Part shown: piece by piece, positions 1 to 8,407 of the stretch
How the letters are laid out: the number at the start of each line of letters is the position of its first letter
Position numbering within the stretch: position 1 is the first letter of the stretch
Source: JBATTK01 sp049670505
Lineage (GTDB): Bacteria > Bacteroidota > Bacteroidia > Flavobacteriales > Flavobacteriaceae
Assembly: GCA_049670505.1 (NCBI GenBank)
Contig: JBATTK010000012.1
Span: 1-59,471, forward strand
Direction: 5' to 3'
DNA: 59,471 nt
Notes under the pieces: generated by a model
Told to the model about the DNA's origin: nothing
Database searches by the model: none
What the model saw: only the letters and a program-made list of their open reading frames with translations
Position numbers and translations under genes: made by a program

Positions 1-510
1 GTTATAAACAGTTCATTGCAATCCAAGGGATACGCGGTATATCAAAAAATAGGCAACACCTATTTTGATGCCTTGATCCGCAGAATTAGGGGGCAATGGA
101 ACAACACCCCCATTACACAGCAGGAAATGGTAAAAACGGTTATTCGGAATCATCAGAATAACATAAATGGCGTTTATGGCGTGGTCAGTGATCAATCGCC
201 CCAAGTTTCCCGGGCACAATATTGGAGTAAGTTTATGGGGATTAAAGTCCCTATACACAATGGTGCGGATATCCTTGCTCGAAAGCTGGACTTGGCCGTT
301 GTATTCCTAAAAACTACCAAAGTAAAAAGAGGGTATTATGAAGTGGAGTTCATTCCCATTACCACCTCGGGCAAGGCGACCAAGAAAAATGAGATCATCG
401 ACCAATTTCTGAGGGAAACTGAAAAGCAGATACGGGAAAGGCCCGAACTTTATCTTTGGACGCATAAAAGATGGAAGCATCGTGATAAAGTACCCGAGAA
501 GTTCAAATGA
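1..510 (+). CDS. LpxL/HtrB-type lipid A acyltransferase, 3' part
   Basis: This is the C-terminal part of a lysophospholipid/lauroyl acyltransferase of the LpxL/HtrB family, which adds a secondary acyl chain to lipid A at the inner membrane. The reading frame is open to the left edge, so the start lies outside the window. Visible family features are the GVVSDQSP segment, a KFMGIKVPIHNGADILARK segment, and the ending ERPELYLWTHKRWKHR, which is typical of the family C-terminus. The catalytic HX4D motif should lie upstream and cannot be checked. The assignment of the family is firm; the exact acyl donor cannot be told. Confidence 0.88.
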   Translation, partial: VINSSLQSKGYAVYQKIGNTYFDALIRRIRGQWNNTPITQQEMVKTVIRNHQNNINGVYGVVSDQSPQVSRAQYWSKFMGIKVPIHNGADILARKLDLAVVFLKTTKVKRGYYEVEFIPITTSGKATKKNEIIDQFLRETEKQIRERPELYLWTHKRWKHRDKVPEKFK

Positions 511-586
511 TCGGATATGCCTGGATGCAATCGACTTAAAAATGTAATTATGCAGGATTAGCATTCAAAAAGTTTAAACGAGTTCT

Positions 587-1453
587 ATGATACCGAAGCG
601 ATTTAAAAAGCGATATTTTATGTATTTGGCTTCTTTAGCGTATCTCCTATTTAATTATTCCTGTCTTAGCATGAGAACTTCACGGCCTAAGACCAAAAAA
701 TATTTTACCGCCGAAAATGTTGCTTATCTAGATACGATTGTATCCATACAAAACCAGAACATCCATTATGTTCAGACCGGATCAAAAGAGGCGGCTACCC
801 TGGTATTTGTTCATGGTTCACCAGGCAGTTGGGACGCTTATAAAAGTTATCTAACGGATTCCCTTTTGCTCAAAAACTTTAGGATCATAGCACCCGATCG
901 GCCCGGATTTGGATATAGTAATTATAGGAAGGGTATGGGGCTAAAGGCCCAAGCCACTTTATTGAACCAACTATTGATCGAACTTAGCAATGGGTGGGAG
1001 TACACACTTATTGGACATTCCTATGGCGGTCCCTTGATCGTACAAATGGCCATAGACCAACCAGCACTTTATGACCATCTTGCCATTTTTGCCGGTGCAT
1101 TGGACCCCAACTGTGAGAAACCGGAAAGATGGCGGTACCCTTTTCGCTATTTTCCCTTAAAATTCTTGGTTCCAGGGGCCTTAAAACCTTCAAATGAAGA
1201 GTTGATTTTACTAAAGAGCGATTTAAAGGACCTTAAAAAAGAACTGTACAAACTATCGCAGCAGGTGTTGATCATGCACGGAACAAAAGATAAATTGGTG
1301 CCCTATGAAAATGTATCCTTCATGCAAAAGGAGTTTACAGCGGTCAGCGACCTCAAGCTCATATCCTTGGAAGGCCAGAATCATTTTTTTATTTGGGAGA
1401 AGGAACGTTTTGTAAAGGAAAGCCTGATACAATGGCTGGATAAGCTTCCCTAA
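587..1453 (+). CDS. alpha/beta hydrolase, probably lipoprotein or membrane-anchored
   Basis: A 288-residue protein with an alpha/beta-hydrolase fold. The nucleophile elbow is GHSYGG with Ser145. HGSPGSW near residue 75 would form the oxyanion hole. An Asp in HGTKDKLVP and a His in GQNHFFIWE complete the triad. The N-terminus is basic followed by a hydrophobic stretch ending in NYSC, so export as a lipoprotein with Cys26 is possible, although the lipobox is not canonical. It lies 77 bp after the acyltransferase and converges on glmM. The substrate cannot be predicted; it could be an esterase, peptidase or epoxide hydrolase relative. Confidence 0.8.
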   Translation: MIPKRFKKRYFMYLASLAYLLFNYSCLSMRTSRPKTKKYFTAENVAYLDTIVSIQNQNIHYVQTGSKEAATLVFVHGSPGSWDAYKSYLTDSLLLKNFRIIAPDRPGFGYSNYRKGMGLKAQATLLNQLLIELSNGWEYTLIGHSYGGPLIVQMAIDQPALYDHLAIFAGALDPNCEKPERWRYPFRYFPLKFLVPGALKPSNEELILLKSDLKDLKKELYKLSQQVLIMHGTKDKLVPYENVSFMQKEFTAVSDLKLISLEGQNHFFIWEKERFVKESLIQWLDKLP

Positions 1454-1465
1454 CGGTAATTTTAA

Positions 1466-1508
1466 CCCGTTGTGCACTTTGATTTTAAGATTCAAAATGC
1501 ACAACAGG
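1466..1508. terminator. bidirectional terminator hairpin
   Basis: An inverted repeat lies between two convergent genes. The arms at 1469-1482 (GTTGTGCACTTTGA) and 1492-1505 (TCAAAATGCACAAC) pair over 14 positions with one mismatch, and a short outer C/G extension follows. It probably ends transcription of both the hydrolase gene and glmM. Confidence 0.6.
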
Positions 1509-1525
1509 TAAATTTTAGATGTTAC

Positions 1526-2914
1526 CTATAGTCCGGCTATTTCCTTGATTTCCGCTATTATCCTATCGGCCAGGTCATCGGCCTTGGCTTGACTCTTAGC
1601 TTCCGTATAGATGCGTATAATGGGCTCTGTATTGGACTTTCGCAAGTGTACCCAACAGTCCGGAAAATCTATTTTGACCCCATCTATCGTGGTCACATCC
1701 TCGTTCCTATACTTTTCTTTCACTTGTACCAATAGCCCATCCACATCTAACTCCGGCGTTAATTGTATTTTCTTTTTGCTCATAAAGTAACTTGGGTAAC
1801 TCGCGCGTAATTCGCTGACCGTTCCCCCGCGTTCCGCCATAAGCATTAGGAAAAGGGCAGTTCCTACAAGGGAATCCCTACCATAATGGCTTTCCGGGTA
1901 AATGATACCTCCATTTCCTTCCCCACCGATAATAGCATTGGTGTCCTTCATTTTGGTCACCACATTTACCTCGCCTACGGCAGCTGCTTCATAAACACCC
2001 CCATGTTTTTCCGTAATATCCCTAAGTGCCCTTGAAGAAGATAGATTGGAAACCGTATTTCCTTTGGTTTTGCCCAAAACATAGTCCGCACAAGCAACTA
2101 GCGTATACTCTTCCCCGAACATTTCCCCATCATCGCTGATAAATGCCAACCTGTCCACATCGGGATCCACAACAATACCAAAATCGGCCTTTTCTTTTAG
2201 GACCAATTCACAAATATCCCCTAAATGTTCCTTTAGAGGTTCCGGATTGTGTGGAAAATGTCCCGTAGGTTCACAATACAACTCCACTACTTCCACGCCT
2301 AGTGCGTCCAGTAACTTTGGGATCGCTATACCCCCGGTAGAATTCACACCATCTACAACGACCTTAAATTTTGCGCTTTTAATGGTTTCGGCATTTACCA
2401 ATGGAAGATTCAACACTTGATCAATATGAATATCCATATAGGAATCCTTCTTTATGACCTCCCCTAAATCATCTACTGCGGAAAATAGGAAGTCCTCACC
2501 CTCTGCTATCTCCAGAATTTTGGCACCCTGGGCAGCATCCAAAAATTCTCCTTTTTGGTTCAATAGCTTCAAGGCGTTCCATTGTTTGGGATTATGGCTT
2601 GCAGTGAGGATAATTCCGCCATCGGCTTTTTCCAAAGGCACTGCGATTTCCACGGTTGGAGTCGTAGAAAGGCCTAAATCCACCACATCTATCCCAAGGC
2701 CTACTAACGTTGATACTACCAGGTTCTGTATCATTTCACCGGACAATCTGGCATCTCTTCCAATAACAACGGTCAACTTATCCTTTTTTGAATATTCTTT
2801 TAACCATATCCCGTAGGCTGCGGCAAATTTCACTGCATCCAAAGGAGTAAGATTATCTCCCGGACGACCGCCAATAGTTCCACGTATTCCTGAAATCGAT
2901 TTGATAAGAGTCAT
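1526..2914 (-). CDS. glmM: phosphoglucosamine mutase (alpha-D-phosphohexomutase family)
   Basis: Interconverts glucosamine-6-phosphate and glucosamine-1-phosphate, feeding UDP-GlcNAc for peptidoglycan and lipid A. The 462-residue length fits the Bacteroidota form. Four hallmarks are present: the phosphoserine loop TASHNPKQWN with Ser106, the Mg-binding DPDVDRL (Asp250, 252, 254), the sugar loop GGEGNGG, and the C-terminal phosphate-binding RKSNTEPIIRIYTE. The gene is monocistronic here and convergent with the hydrolase gene. A phosphomannomutase/phosphoglucomutase role is the main alternative, since the family is hard to separate by motif alone. Confidence 0.85.
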   Translation of the reverse strand: MTLIKSISGIRGTIGGRPGDNLTPLDAVKFAAAYGIWLKEYSKKDKLTVVIGRDARLSGEMIQNLVVSTLVGLGIDVVDLGLSTTPTVEIAVPLEKADGGIILTASHNPKQWNALKLLNQKGEFLDAAQGAKILEIAEGEDFLFSAVDDLGEVIKKDSYMDIHIDQVLNLPLVNAETIKSAKFKVVVDGVNSTGGIAIPKLLDALGVEVVELYCEPTGHFPHNPEPLKEHLGDICELVLKEKADFGIVVDPDVDRLAFISDDGEMFGEEYTLVACADYVLGKTKGNTVSNLSSSRALRDITEKHGGVYEAAAVGEVNVVTKMKDTNAIIGGEGNGGIIYPESHYGRDSLVGTALFLMLMAERGGTVSELRASYPSYFMSKKKIQLTPELDVDGLLVQVKEKYRNEDVTTIDGVKIDFPDCWVHLRKSNTEPIIRIYTEAKSQAKADDLADRIIAEIKEIAGL

Positions 2915-2933
2915 GTGCTATAAAAAGTTTTTG

Positions 2934-2941
2934 CAAATATA
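2934..2941 (-). promoter_or_regulatory. putative -7 box of the glmM promoter
   Basis: TATATTTG on the minus strand matches the Bacteroidota -7 consensus TAnnTTTG. It sits about 20 nt upstream of the glmM ATG. No clear -33 TTTG was found at the usual distance, so this is a partial match. Confidence 0.4.
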
Positions 2942-3008
2942 CATGTCTGACTTTAAACCTATGTTTTGGAATTCGTAAATTCGGACTCCAAAAGTTTTCC
3001 ATCGGTCC

Positions 3009-3593
3009 ATGAATTTTTTAGCCCATATATATCTTTCCTTTGATAACGATGAAATTACTATTGGCAATTTTATTGCGGATAGTATTCGAGGCAATAAATA
3101 CAAGCACTTGCCGAAAAAAGTTCAAAAAGGCATTTTATTGCATAGGGCCATAGATACGTTTACCGATACACATCCGACCGTTAGAAAAAGCACTAAAAGA
3201 CTTCATAAAAACTATAGCCACTACAGTGGGGTTATTGTGGATATTTTTTATGATCATTTTTTGGCAAAAAATTGGTCCGACTATTCCCAAGTGCCCTTAG
3301 AGCGTTTTGTGGAGTCCTTCTATGATCTCCTAGAGGATAATTACAACCTATTACCGGAAGGTGTTAAGCGTATGATGCCCTATATGATAGCGGACAATTG
3401 GATCTATAATTATTCCAAAATGGAAGGAATCGGAAGGGTCCTTAACGGAATGAACCGAAGAACCAAAAATAGATCCAAGATGAATTTTGCCATTGTAGAT
3501 CTAGAGGAGCATTACGATAAGTTTGAATCGGAGTTCACCTCCTTTTTTGAAGAATTGATTATCTTTTCCAAACAGAAATATAAATCCTTATGA
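3009..3593 (+). CDS. ACP phosphodiesterase-like protein (AcpH / DUF479 family)
   Basis: A 194-residue protein with the family start MNFLAHIYLS, then a GNFIADSIRG segment, LHRAIDTFTDTHP and IFYDHFLAKNW, which carry the conserved His/Asp residues. AcpH of E. coli removes the 4'-phosphopantetheine arm from acyl carrier protein, and the fold is of the HD-phosphohydrolase type. The length matches AcpH. Its stop overlaps the start of the gamma-glutamyltransferase gene by ATGA, so the two are probably translationally coupled. Whether the flavobacterial member really acts on ACP is not established. Confidence 0.82.
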   Translation: MNFLAHIYLSFDNDEITIGNFIADSIRGNKYKHLPKKVQKGILLHRAIDTFTDTHPTVRKSTKRLHKNYSHYSGVIVDIFYDHFLAKNWSDYSQVPLERFVESFYDLLEDNYNLLPEGVKRMMPYMIADNWIYNYSKMEGIGRVLNGMNRRTKNRSKMNFAIVDLEEHYDKFESEFTSFFEELIIFSKQKYKSL

Positions 3594-5272
3594 AAAAAAT
3601 CCTATGCTTCCCCCTACTCTTCCTTTTTATTTATTGTTCAAAGAGTCCGGCTCCCCCAACAGGTTTGGTCACCGAAAACGCCATGGTAGTATCTGCGCGG
3701 GAAGAAGCCTCTAAAATCGGATCAGAAATTCTTAGAAAAGGTGGTAATGCATTCGATGCCATGGTGGCTACAGAGTTGGCACTGGTGGTAGCGTATCCGT
3801 TTGCCGGGAATATCGGCGGGGGCGGATTCATGGTATACCGCAAAAGTAATGGTGATTTCGGTAGTCTGGATTATAGGGAAAAGGCCCCTTTATCGGCACA
3901 TAAGGATATGTATCTGGATTCTTTGGGCCATGTGATTCCAAATAAGAGCACTGTGGGCGCTACTGCCGTGGGTGTTCCCGGAACCGTAGCAGGGGTTTTT
4001 GCGGTACATAAAAAGTTTGGCTCACTCCCCATTAAAGAAATATTAGAGCCGGTAATAGCACTTGCCGAAAATGGTGTTGTGGTGACCGAAAAACAGGCCG
4101 GTCGCTTTTCCTACGTACGGGAAATCGTTATCCAGGTAAATGGCGATAGTACCCTGTTCGCGACCCCTTTTAAAGCCGGTGATACCATAAAACATCTGGC
4201 TTTGGCACGTACGTTCCGCAGAATAGCCAAAAACGGGAGAGACGAGTTCTATAAAGGGGAGACTGCTAAAATATTGGCAAAGTTTATTCAGGAAAGAGGC
4301 GGTTATGTTACCGAGACAGATTTGGAGAAGTATGAGGCCAAATGGAGACCACCAATTGTTTTCGACTATAAAGATCTGAAAGTCATTTCCATGAGTCCTC
4401 CCAGTAGCGGAGGAGTTACCATGAACCAGATCTTTAAAATGATCGAGCCCCATGAAATATCTGATTTAGGGCATAATTCCGCAAAGTCGATTCAATTGTT
4501 TACCGAAGCATCAAGAAGAGCTTACGCCGATCGTAATTATTATTTGGGAGATCCCGATTTTGTGGATATTCCCCTGGATATGCTCTTGAGTAATGATTAT
4601 CTTCAGGAGCGGATGCAAAATTTTTCCTTCGATCAAGCCACCAAATCTTCGCAGGTGGAACGGGGTAATGTACAGATCGTGGAAAGTATGGAAACTACCC
4701 ACTACTCCATTGTAGATCAGGAAGGCAATGCAATATCGGTCACTACTACCTTGAACGGAGCTTTTGGTTCCAAGTTATATTGTGATGAGTTGGGGTTTTT
4801 CCTAAATAATGAGATGGACGATTTTAGCGCTAAACCGGGTGTACCCAATATGTTCGGGCTTATTGGAGCTAAAGCGAACAGTATTGCTGCCGAAAAACGG
4901 ATGCTAAGCAGTATGACGCCTACTATTGTAGAAAAAGACGGCGCGTTATGGATGGTTGTCGGTACGCCAGGGGGCTCCACCATTATTACTGCAGTGGCAC
5001 AGACTATTCTAAATACCTACGAGTTTAATATGAGTATGCAAGAAGCAGTGAACGCACCTCGTTTTCATCACCAATGGTTGCCCGATATGGTGATTTTTGA
5101 GCCTGAGGGTTTTTCCGAAGAATTAAAATCCGTCTTGAAGTCCAAAGGGTATATCATTAACGAGGAACGCACTCCTATCATTGGCAAAGTAGATGCCATC
5201 CGCATTTTGCCCAGTGGAAAATTGGAAGGTGGCGCCGACAAGCGTGGGGACGATACGGCCGTGGGATTCTAA
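3590..5272 (+). CDS. ggt: gamma-glutamyltransferase, lipoprotein-type
   Basis: Cleaves the gamma-glutamyl bond of glutathione and related compounds, transferring it to water or an amino acid. The precursor has 560 residues. The autoprocessing nucleophile lies in METTHYSIVD and is Thr369, which would split a large subunit from a small one. GNIGGGGF near residue 75, the DYREKAP segment and the GTPGGSTIITA loop are also typical. The N-terminus MKKILCFPLLFLFIYCSK is a lipoprotein-like signal with Cys16, suggesting a periplasmic or cell-surface location. The start codon overlaps the preceding gene. Confidence 0.93.
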   Translation: MKKILCFPLLFLFIYCSKSPAPPTGLVTENAMVVSAREEASKIGSEILRKGGNAFDAMVATELALVVAYPFAGNIGGGGFMVYRKSNGDFGSLDYREKAPLSAHKDMYLDSLGHVIPNKSTVGATAVGVPGTVAGVFAVHKKFGSLPIKEILEPVIALAENGVVVTEKQAGRFSYVREIVIQVNGDSTLFATPFKAGDTIKHLALARTFRRIAKNGRDEFYKGETAKILAKFIQERGGYVTETDLEKYEAKWRPPIVFDYKDLKVISMSPPSSGGVTMNQIFKMIEPHEISDLGHNSAKSIQLFTEASRRAYADRNYYLGDPDFVDIPLDMLLSNDYLQERMQNFSFDQATKSSQVERGNVQIVESMETTHYSIVDQEGNAISVTTTLNGAFGSKLYCDELGFFLNNEMDDFSAKPGVPNMFGLIGAKANSIAAEKRMLSSMTPTIVEKDGALWMVVGTPGGSTIITAVAQTILNTYEFNMSMQEAVNAPRFHHQWLPDMVIFEPEGFSEELKSVLKSKGYIINEERTPIIGKVDAIRILPSGKLEGGADKRGDDTAVGF

Positions 5273-5351
5273 ACGCCGACGACCCTAAATCGCCAATTCA
5301 GCAAACAAAGGATCATAGGGTTACCCGCAAAAAAACCATACAAGAAAGTCA

Positions 5352-6068
5352 ATGATCAAGAACTTATTTAGAATTGCCCTAAAATTTGTGCTAGGAACCG
5401 CACTATTCCTATTGGTGGCTTTTGGAATCCTCTATATTGCCTATAATGAGCCCTTGCCCAAAACCGAGGAAAGCTTTGAAGCGGACATGCTGGCCAATAA
5501 AATGCTCAAGGCGTTGGACCATGAAGCCTATAAAAATACACGTTATTTGGAATGGTCCTTTAGAAATGGGGCACATGAATACGTGTGGGACAAAAAACTT
5601 GGCCTGGTAGATGTAAAGTGGGACAATTATTCGGTAGCACTACATCTAAACAATACTGCAAAAAGCCGAGTATATAAAAATGGTCGGGAAATGAAAGACG
5701 ATAGCAAATCCAAACTTTTAAAAAAAGCTATCTCCCTGTTCAATAACGACTCCTTTTGGTTAGTTGCACCTTTTAAGGTTTTTGATAAAGGAACAAAACG
5801 AAGTATTGTGACACTGGAAGACGGTTCTAGAGGTTTATTAGTGAATTATACCAGTGGGGGAACTACCCCCGGAGATGCCTACCTATGGAAACTTGGAGAG
5901 GATAGTCTTCCAAAAAGTTACCAAATGTGGGTCAAGATTATTCCCATAGGCGGCATAGAAGCCACTTGGAATAATTGGCAACGAATGGAAAGTGGTGTGT
6001 TTTTGCCTAAAACCCATGAACTGGGACCTATAACTTTGGACATGGGAAATATAAAGGGATATAATTAG
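5352..6068 (+). CDS. unknown membrane-anchored protein
   Basis: I do not recognise a family. The 238-residue protein starts with one hydrophobic helix (about residues 8-30, ALKFVLGTALFLLVAFGILY), which would act as a membrane anchor or uncleaved signal. The rest is soluble and rich in Trp, Lys and Asp, with repeated beta-strand-like stretches such as HEYVWDKKLGLVDVKW. There are no Cys pairs or catalytic motifs. It follows ggt by 79 bp on the same strand and may be in its transcript. A gene remnant directly follows it. Confidence 0.75.
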   Translation: MIKNLFRIALKFVLGTALFLLVAFGILYIAYNEPLPKTEESFEADMLANKMLKALDHEAYKNTRYLEWSFRNGAHEYVWDKKLGLVDVKWDNYSVALHLNNTAKSRVYKNGREMKDDSKSKLLKKAISLFNNDSFWLVAPFKVFDKGTKRSIVTLEDGSRGLLVNYTSGGTTPGDAYLWKLGEDSLPKSYQMWVKIIPIGGIEATWNNWQRMESGVFLPKTHELGPITLDMGNIKGYN

Positions 6069-6280
6069 TAGCATTCCGAAAATACCATAATGAGGGAGAA
6101 TCTTGGTTCATGGGCGAGAACTTTTGTTTGTTTCCCAAGACCTTCTTCCCCAGCATTACATTCATGGCTACCATTGCCAAGGGTAAAATTCAAGTTTTTG
6201 CCCCACTTAAATTGATCGCATCCAACGGAAAAAGGGTAGAAAATACACTTTCAGACTTTGAGTTAACAGACCCTAGTTAA
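6065..6280 (+). pseudogene. remnant of an unrecognised gene (C-terminal fragment)
   Basis: A stretch of about 71 open codons without a plausible N-terminus starts just inside the stop of the preceding gene and ends at a TAA at 6278, overlapping the 3' end of the repressor gene on the other strand. The conceptual product reads like ordinary protein, for example KGKIQVFAPLKLIASNGKRV. The first ATG is at 6110 and would give only 56 residues, with coding-like sequence continuing upstream of it. I read it as the decayed tail of a lost gene; a short intact ORF is the alternative. Confidence 0.35.
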
Positions 6281-7040
6281 TGTTCTGTTTGAACTGACTT
6301 TTTAGTTCCTCCATAGACTCTTGCAGTTGTTTTAACAGTCCTTTTTCGGTTGTGGCATCCACACCAAAAGTAATTTTACTACTTACCTGCCATAGTTCTT
6401 GAACCTGATGTGGTTCTATCTCATAAGGCGGATAGGTCTCATTTAAGGAAATCAATATTATATTTTGGGAATTCGGGGATTTTTCGATTTTTTTCACCAA
6501 AACCGCATCCTGTAAGACCACCACATACATTTTGTTGGGGTTAACATCATCTATGTGTTCAACGGCTTTGGCCAATACCCATTCCCCCGCTTTCAGGTTT
6601 GGAAGCATACTGTCACCTTCTACCTGAAAACCTCTATATGTAGCGTTTCGGAACTCCGGGATAGGCAAATCAAAGGCCGGTAACTGTCGGTACCAGCTAG
6701 TGTCCTGAATATTCTGAGGGTAGCCTGCGGCCGCTTTTGCGTTTACCAAGACCATATTTTCATTTTCAGCGGTATCCACGGTAACCACTTTGGGGATTAC
6801 ACTGGTGTTTGTAGTGGCCAAATGTTTTTGGCTACTTTCACCAAAAAGCCACAGCGGGTTAATGTTATATTGTTTTAACAACTCCGCCACTACCCTACCG
6901 GATAGCTTTGTCCTTCCGCGTTCAATATCGGCAGTGGTATTTGAAATTCCCAAGAGTTTTGCAAAATCGGATTGGGTAAATCCCAACTCCCTTCGTACCT
7001 CCGTAAATCGTTTTGCCGCTATATCCAATTCATTTTCCAT
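6273..7040 (-). CDS. LexA/CI-like repressor: XRE helix-turn-helix plus S24 autopeptidase
   Basis: An N-terminal helix-turn-helix (about residues 10-65, containing GFTQSDFAKLLGIS) is followed by an S24 self-cleavage domain. Numbered from an upstream in-frame TTG at 7046, the Ala-Gly pair is at 107/108 (KAAAGYPQN), the nucleophile is Ser146 in VEGDSMLP, and the general base is Lys185 or 186 in AVLVKKIEK. The spacing is close to that of LexA. I chose the ATG at 7040 because a full promoter ends just before it. The gene is divergent from the radical-SAM operon, with four operator-like repeats between. It probably represses itself and that operon and is relieved by damage-triggered autocleavage; that role is inferred. 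Confidence 0.88.
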   Translation of the reverse strand: MENELDIAAKRFTEVRRELGFTQSDFAKLLGISNTTADIERGRTKLSGRVVAELLKQYNINPLWLFGESSQKHLATTNTSVIPKVVTVDTAENENMVLVNAKAAAGYPQNIQDTSWYRQLPAFDLPIPEFRNATYRGFQVEGDSMLPNLKAGEWVLAKAVEHIDDVNPNKMYVVVLQDAVLVKKIEKSPNSQNIILISLNETYPPYEIEPHQVQELWQVSSKITFGVDATTEKGLLKQLQESMEELKSQFKQNIN

Positions 7041-7043
7041 ACT

Positions 7044-7073
7044 CAAATATACATCATTTGGATTATTTCCAAA
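7044..7073 (-). promoter_or_regulatory. promoter of the repressor gene
   Basis: On the minus strand TTTG (7073-7070), an 18-nt spacer and TATATTTG (7051-7044) match the Bacteroidota -33/-7 consensus. A start site about 4-6 nt downstream would fall at the ATG at 7040, so the mRNA may be leaderless. Operator copy 1 fills the spacer, which suits autorepression. Confidence 0.5.
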
Positions 7074-7130
7074 AATTTTATTGGATTATTTCCAATTTTA
7101 GGAATAATTCCATAATTTTGGAATAATTAC
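7058..7130. promoter_or_regulatory. four operator-like repeats between divergent genes
   Basis: Two exact copies of TTGGATTATTTCCAA (7058-7072 and 7081-7095) and two related copies, GGAATAATTCC (7101-7111) and GGAATAATTAC (7120-7130), fill the space between the repressor and the radical-SAM gene. Cores start at 7060, 7083, 7101 and 7120. The consensus is a near-palindrome TTGGAnnnnnTCCAA, as expected for a dimeric repressor. A -7-like TAATTTTG (7113-7120) for the plus-strand operon lies between copies 3 and 4. Confidence 0.65.
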
Positions 7131-7142
7131 AACTCTAAGAAA

Positions 7143-8405
7143 ATGTCATTCGAACGCGTACGAGAAAAATTGAACATTCTGGCGGATGCCGCTAAATATG
7201 ACGTGTCCTGCTCCAGCAGTGGCAGCAAGCGCTCCAATACGAATAAAGGTCTGGGAAACAGCTCCGGTATGGGAATCTGTCATAGTTACACCGAAGATGG
7301 CAGATGCGTATCCCTACTAAAAATATTGCTGACCAATCATTGTATTTTTGATTGCGCCTATTGCGTTACCCGCAAGAGTAATGATATTAAACGTGCCGCT
7401 TTTAAGATTCAGGAAGTTGTAGATCTTACCATTAATTTTTACCGAAGAAATTATATCGAGGGATTGTTTTTAAGTTCTGGCATCTTCAAAAGTCCCGATT
7501 ATACTATGGAACGTTTGGTCTCGGTGGCCAAAAAATTACGTTTGGAAGAAAACTTCAACGGCTATATACATCTAAAATCCATTCCCGGTGCCAGCGATGA
7601 ACTCATGTACGAAGCCGGACTGTATGCCGATCGATTATCGGTCAATATTGAAATCCCCACTGTTTCCGGATTAAAGTTACTGGCCCCCGATAAAAAACAC
7701 GAGGATTTTACAAAACCTATGCTAAAGGTCAAAAACGAAATCATTCGCTACAAGGCCGAAAAGAAAATCATTAAAAGCGCCCCTACTTACGCCCCTGCCG
7801 GCCAAAGCACTCAAATGATCATTGGTGCTACCGGAGAATCGGACAAGGACATTATGTATTCCGCTACCTACTATTACAAGACCTATTTCATGAAGCGCGT
7901 ATACTATTCCGGTTATATTCCGGTAGCGGACGATAGCCGTTTACCTTCCGTAGGTTCACAAGTTCCCATGTTACGGGAAAATAGATTGTATCAAACCGAT
8001 TGGCTATTACGGTTCTATGGATTTGCCGTTAATGAGATTTTGAACGATACCCATCCCAATCTGGATATGGATATAGACCCCAAGCTGAGTTGGGCCCTTA
8101 GGAACATGCACCATTTTCCGATAGATATCAATAAAGCGGACAAAGCAGTTTTAGCAAGAGTACCCGGAATAGGGATGCAATCCGTCAACAGGATACTCAA
8201 GGCGAGGGAATTTCGGAAATTGGACTGGGAACACTTAAAAAGAATGGGCGTCGCCCTAAACCGGGCCAAATATTTTATCCGCTGTAATTCCAGATTATGG
8301 GAACGTAAGGATATGGAGCCCCAGACCATAAAAGGACTTATTCTACAGAATTCCCAAGGGAAGTTCAGATCCACCTATAGTACACAATTAAGTTTATTCA
8401 ATTGA
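7143..8405 (+). CDS. putative DNA modification/repair radical SAM protein
   Basis: A 420-residue radical SAM enzyme with the iron-sulfur motif CxxxCxxC at Cys67, Cys71 and Cys74 (HCIFDCAYC). The N-terminal GNSSGMGICHSYTEDGRC segment and a C-terminal helix-hairpin-helix (ARVPGIGMQSVNRIL, about residues 343-357), a DNA-binding motif, fit the family known as the UDG-linked radical SAM protein (TIGR03916). That family nearly always pairs with a DUF4130/TIGR03915 protein, and the pair is present here with overlapping genes. It is thought to act in DNA repair or base modification; the substrate is unknown. Expression is probably controlled by the neighbouring S24 repressor. Confidence 0.9.
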   Translation: MSFERVREKLNILADAAKYDVSCSSSGSKRSNTNKGLGNSSGMGICHSYTEDGRCVSLLKILLTNHCIFDCAYCVTRKSNDIKRAAFKIQEVVDLTINFYRRNYIEGLFLSSGIFKSPDYTMERLVSVAKKLRLEENFNGYIHLKSIPGASDELMYEAGLYADRLSVNIEIPTVSGLKLLAPDKKHEDFTKPMLKVKNEIIRYKAEKKIIKSAPTYAPAGQSTQMIIGATGESDKDIMYSATYYYKTYFMKRVYYSGYIPVADDSRLPSVGSQVPMLRENRLYQTDWLLRFYGFAVNEILNDTHPNLDMDIDPKLSWALRNMHHFPIDINKADKAVLARVPGIGMQSVNRILKAREFRKLDWEHLKRMGVALNRAKYFIRCNSRLWERKDMEPQTIKGLILQNSQGKFRSTYSTQLSLFN

Positions 8406-8407
8406 TT

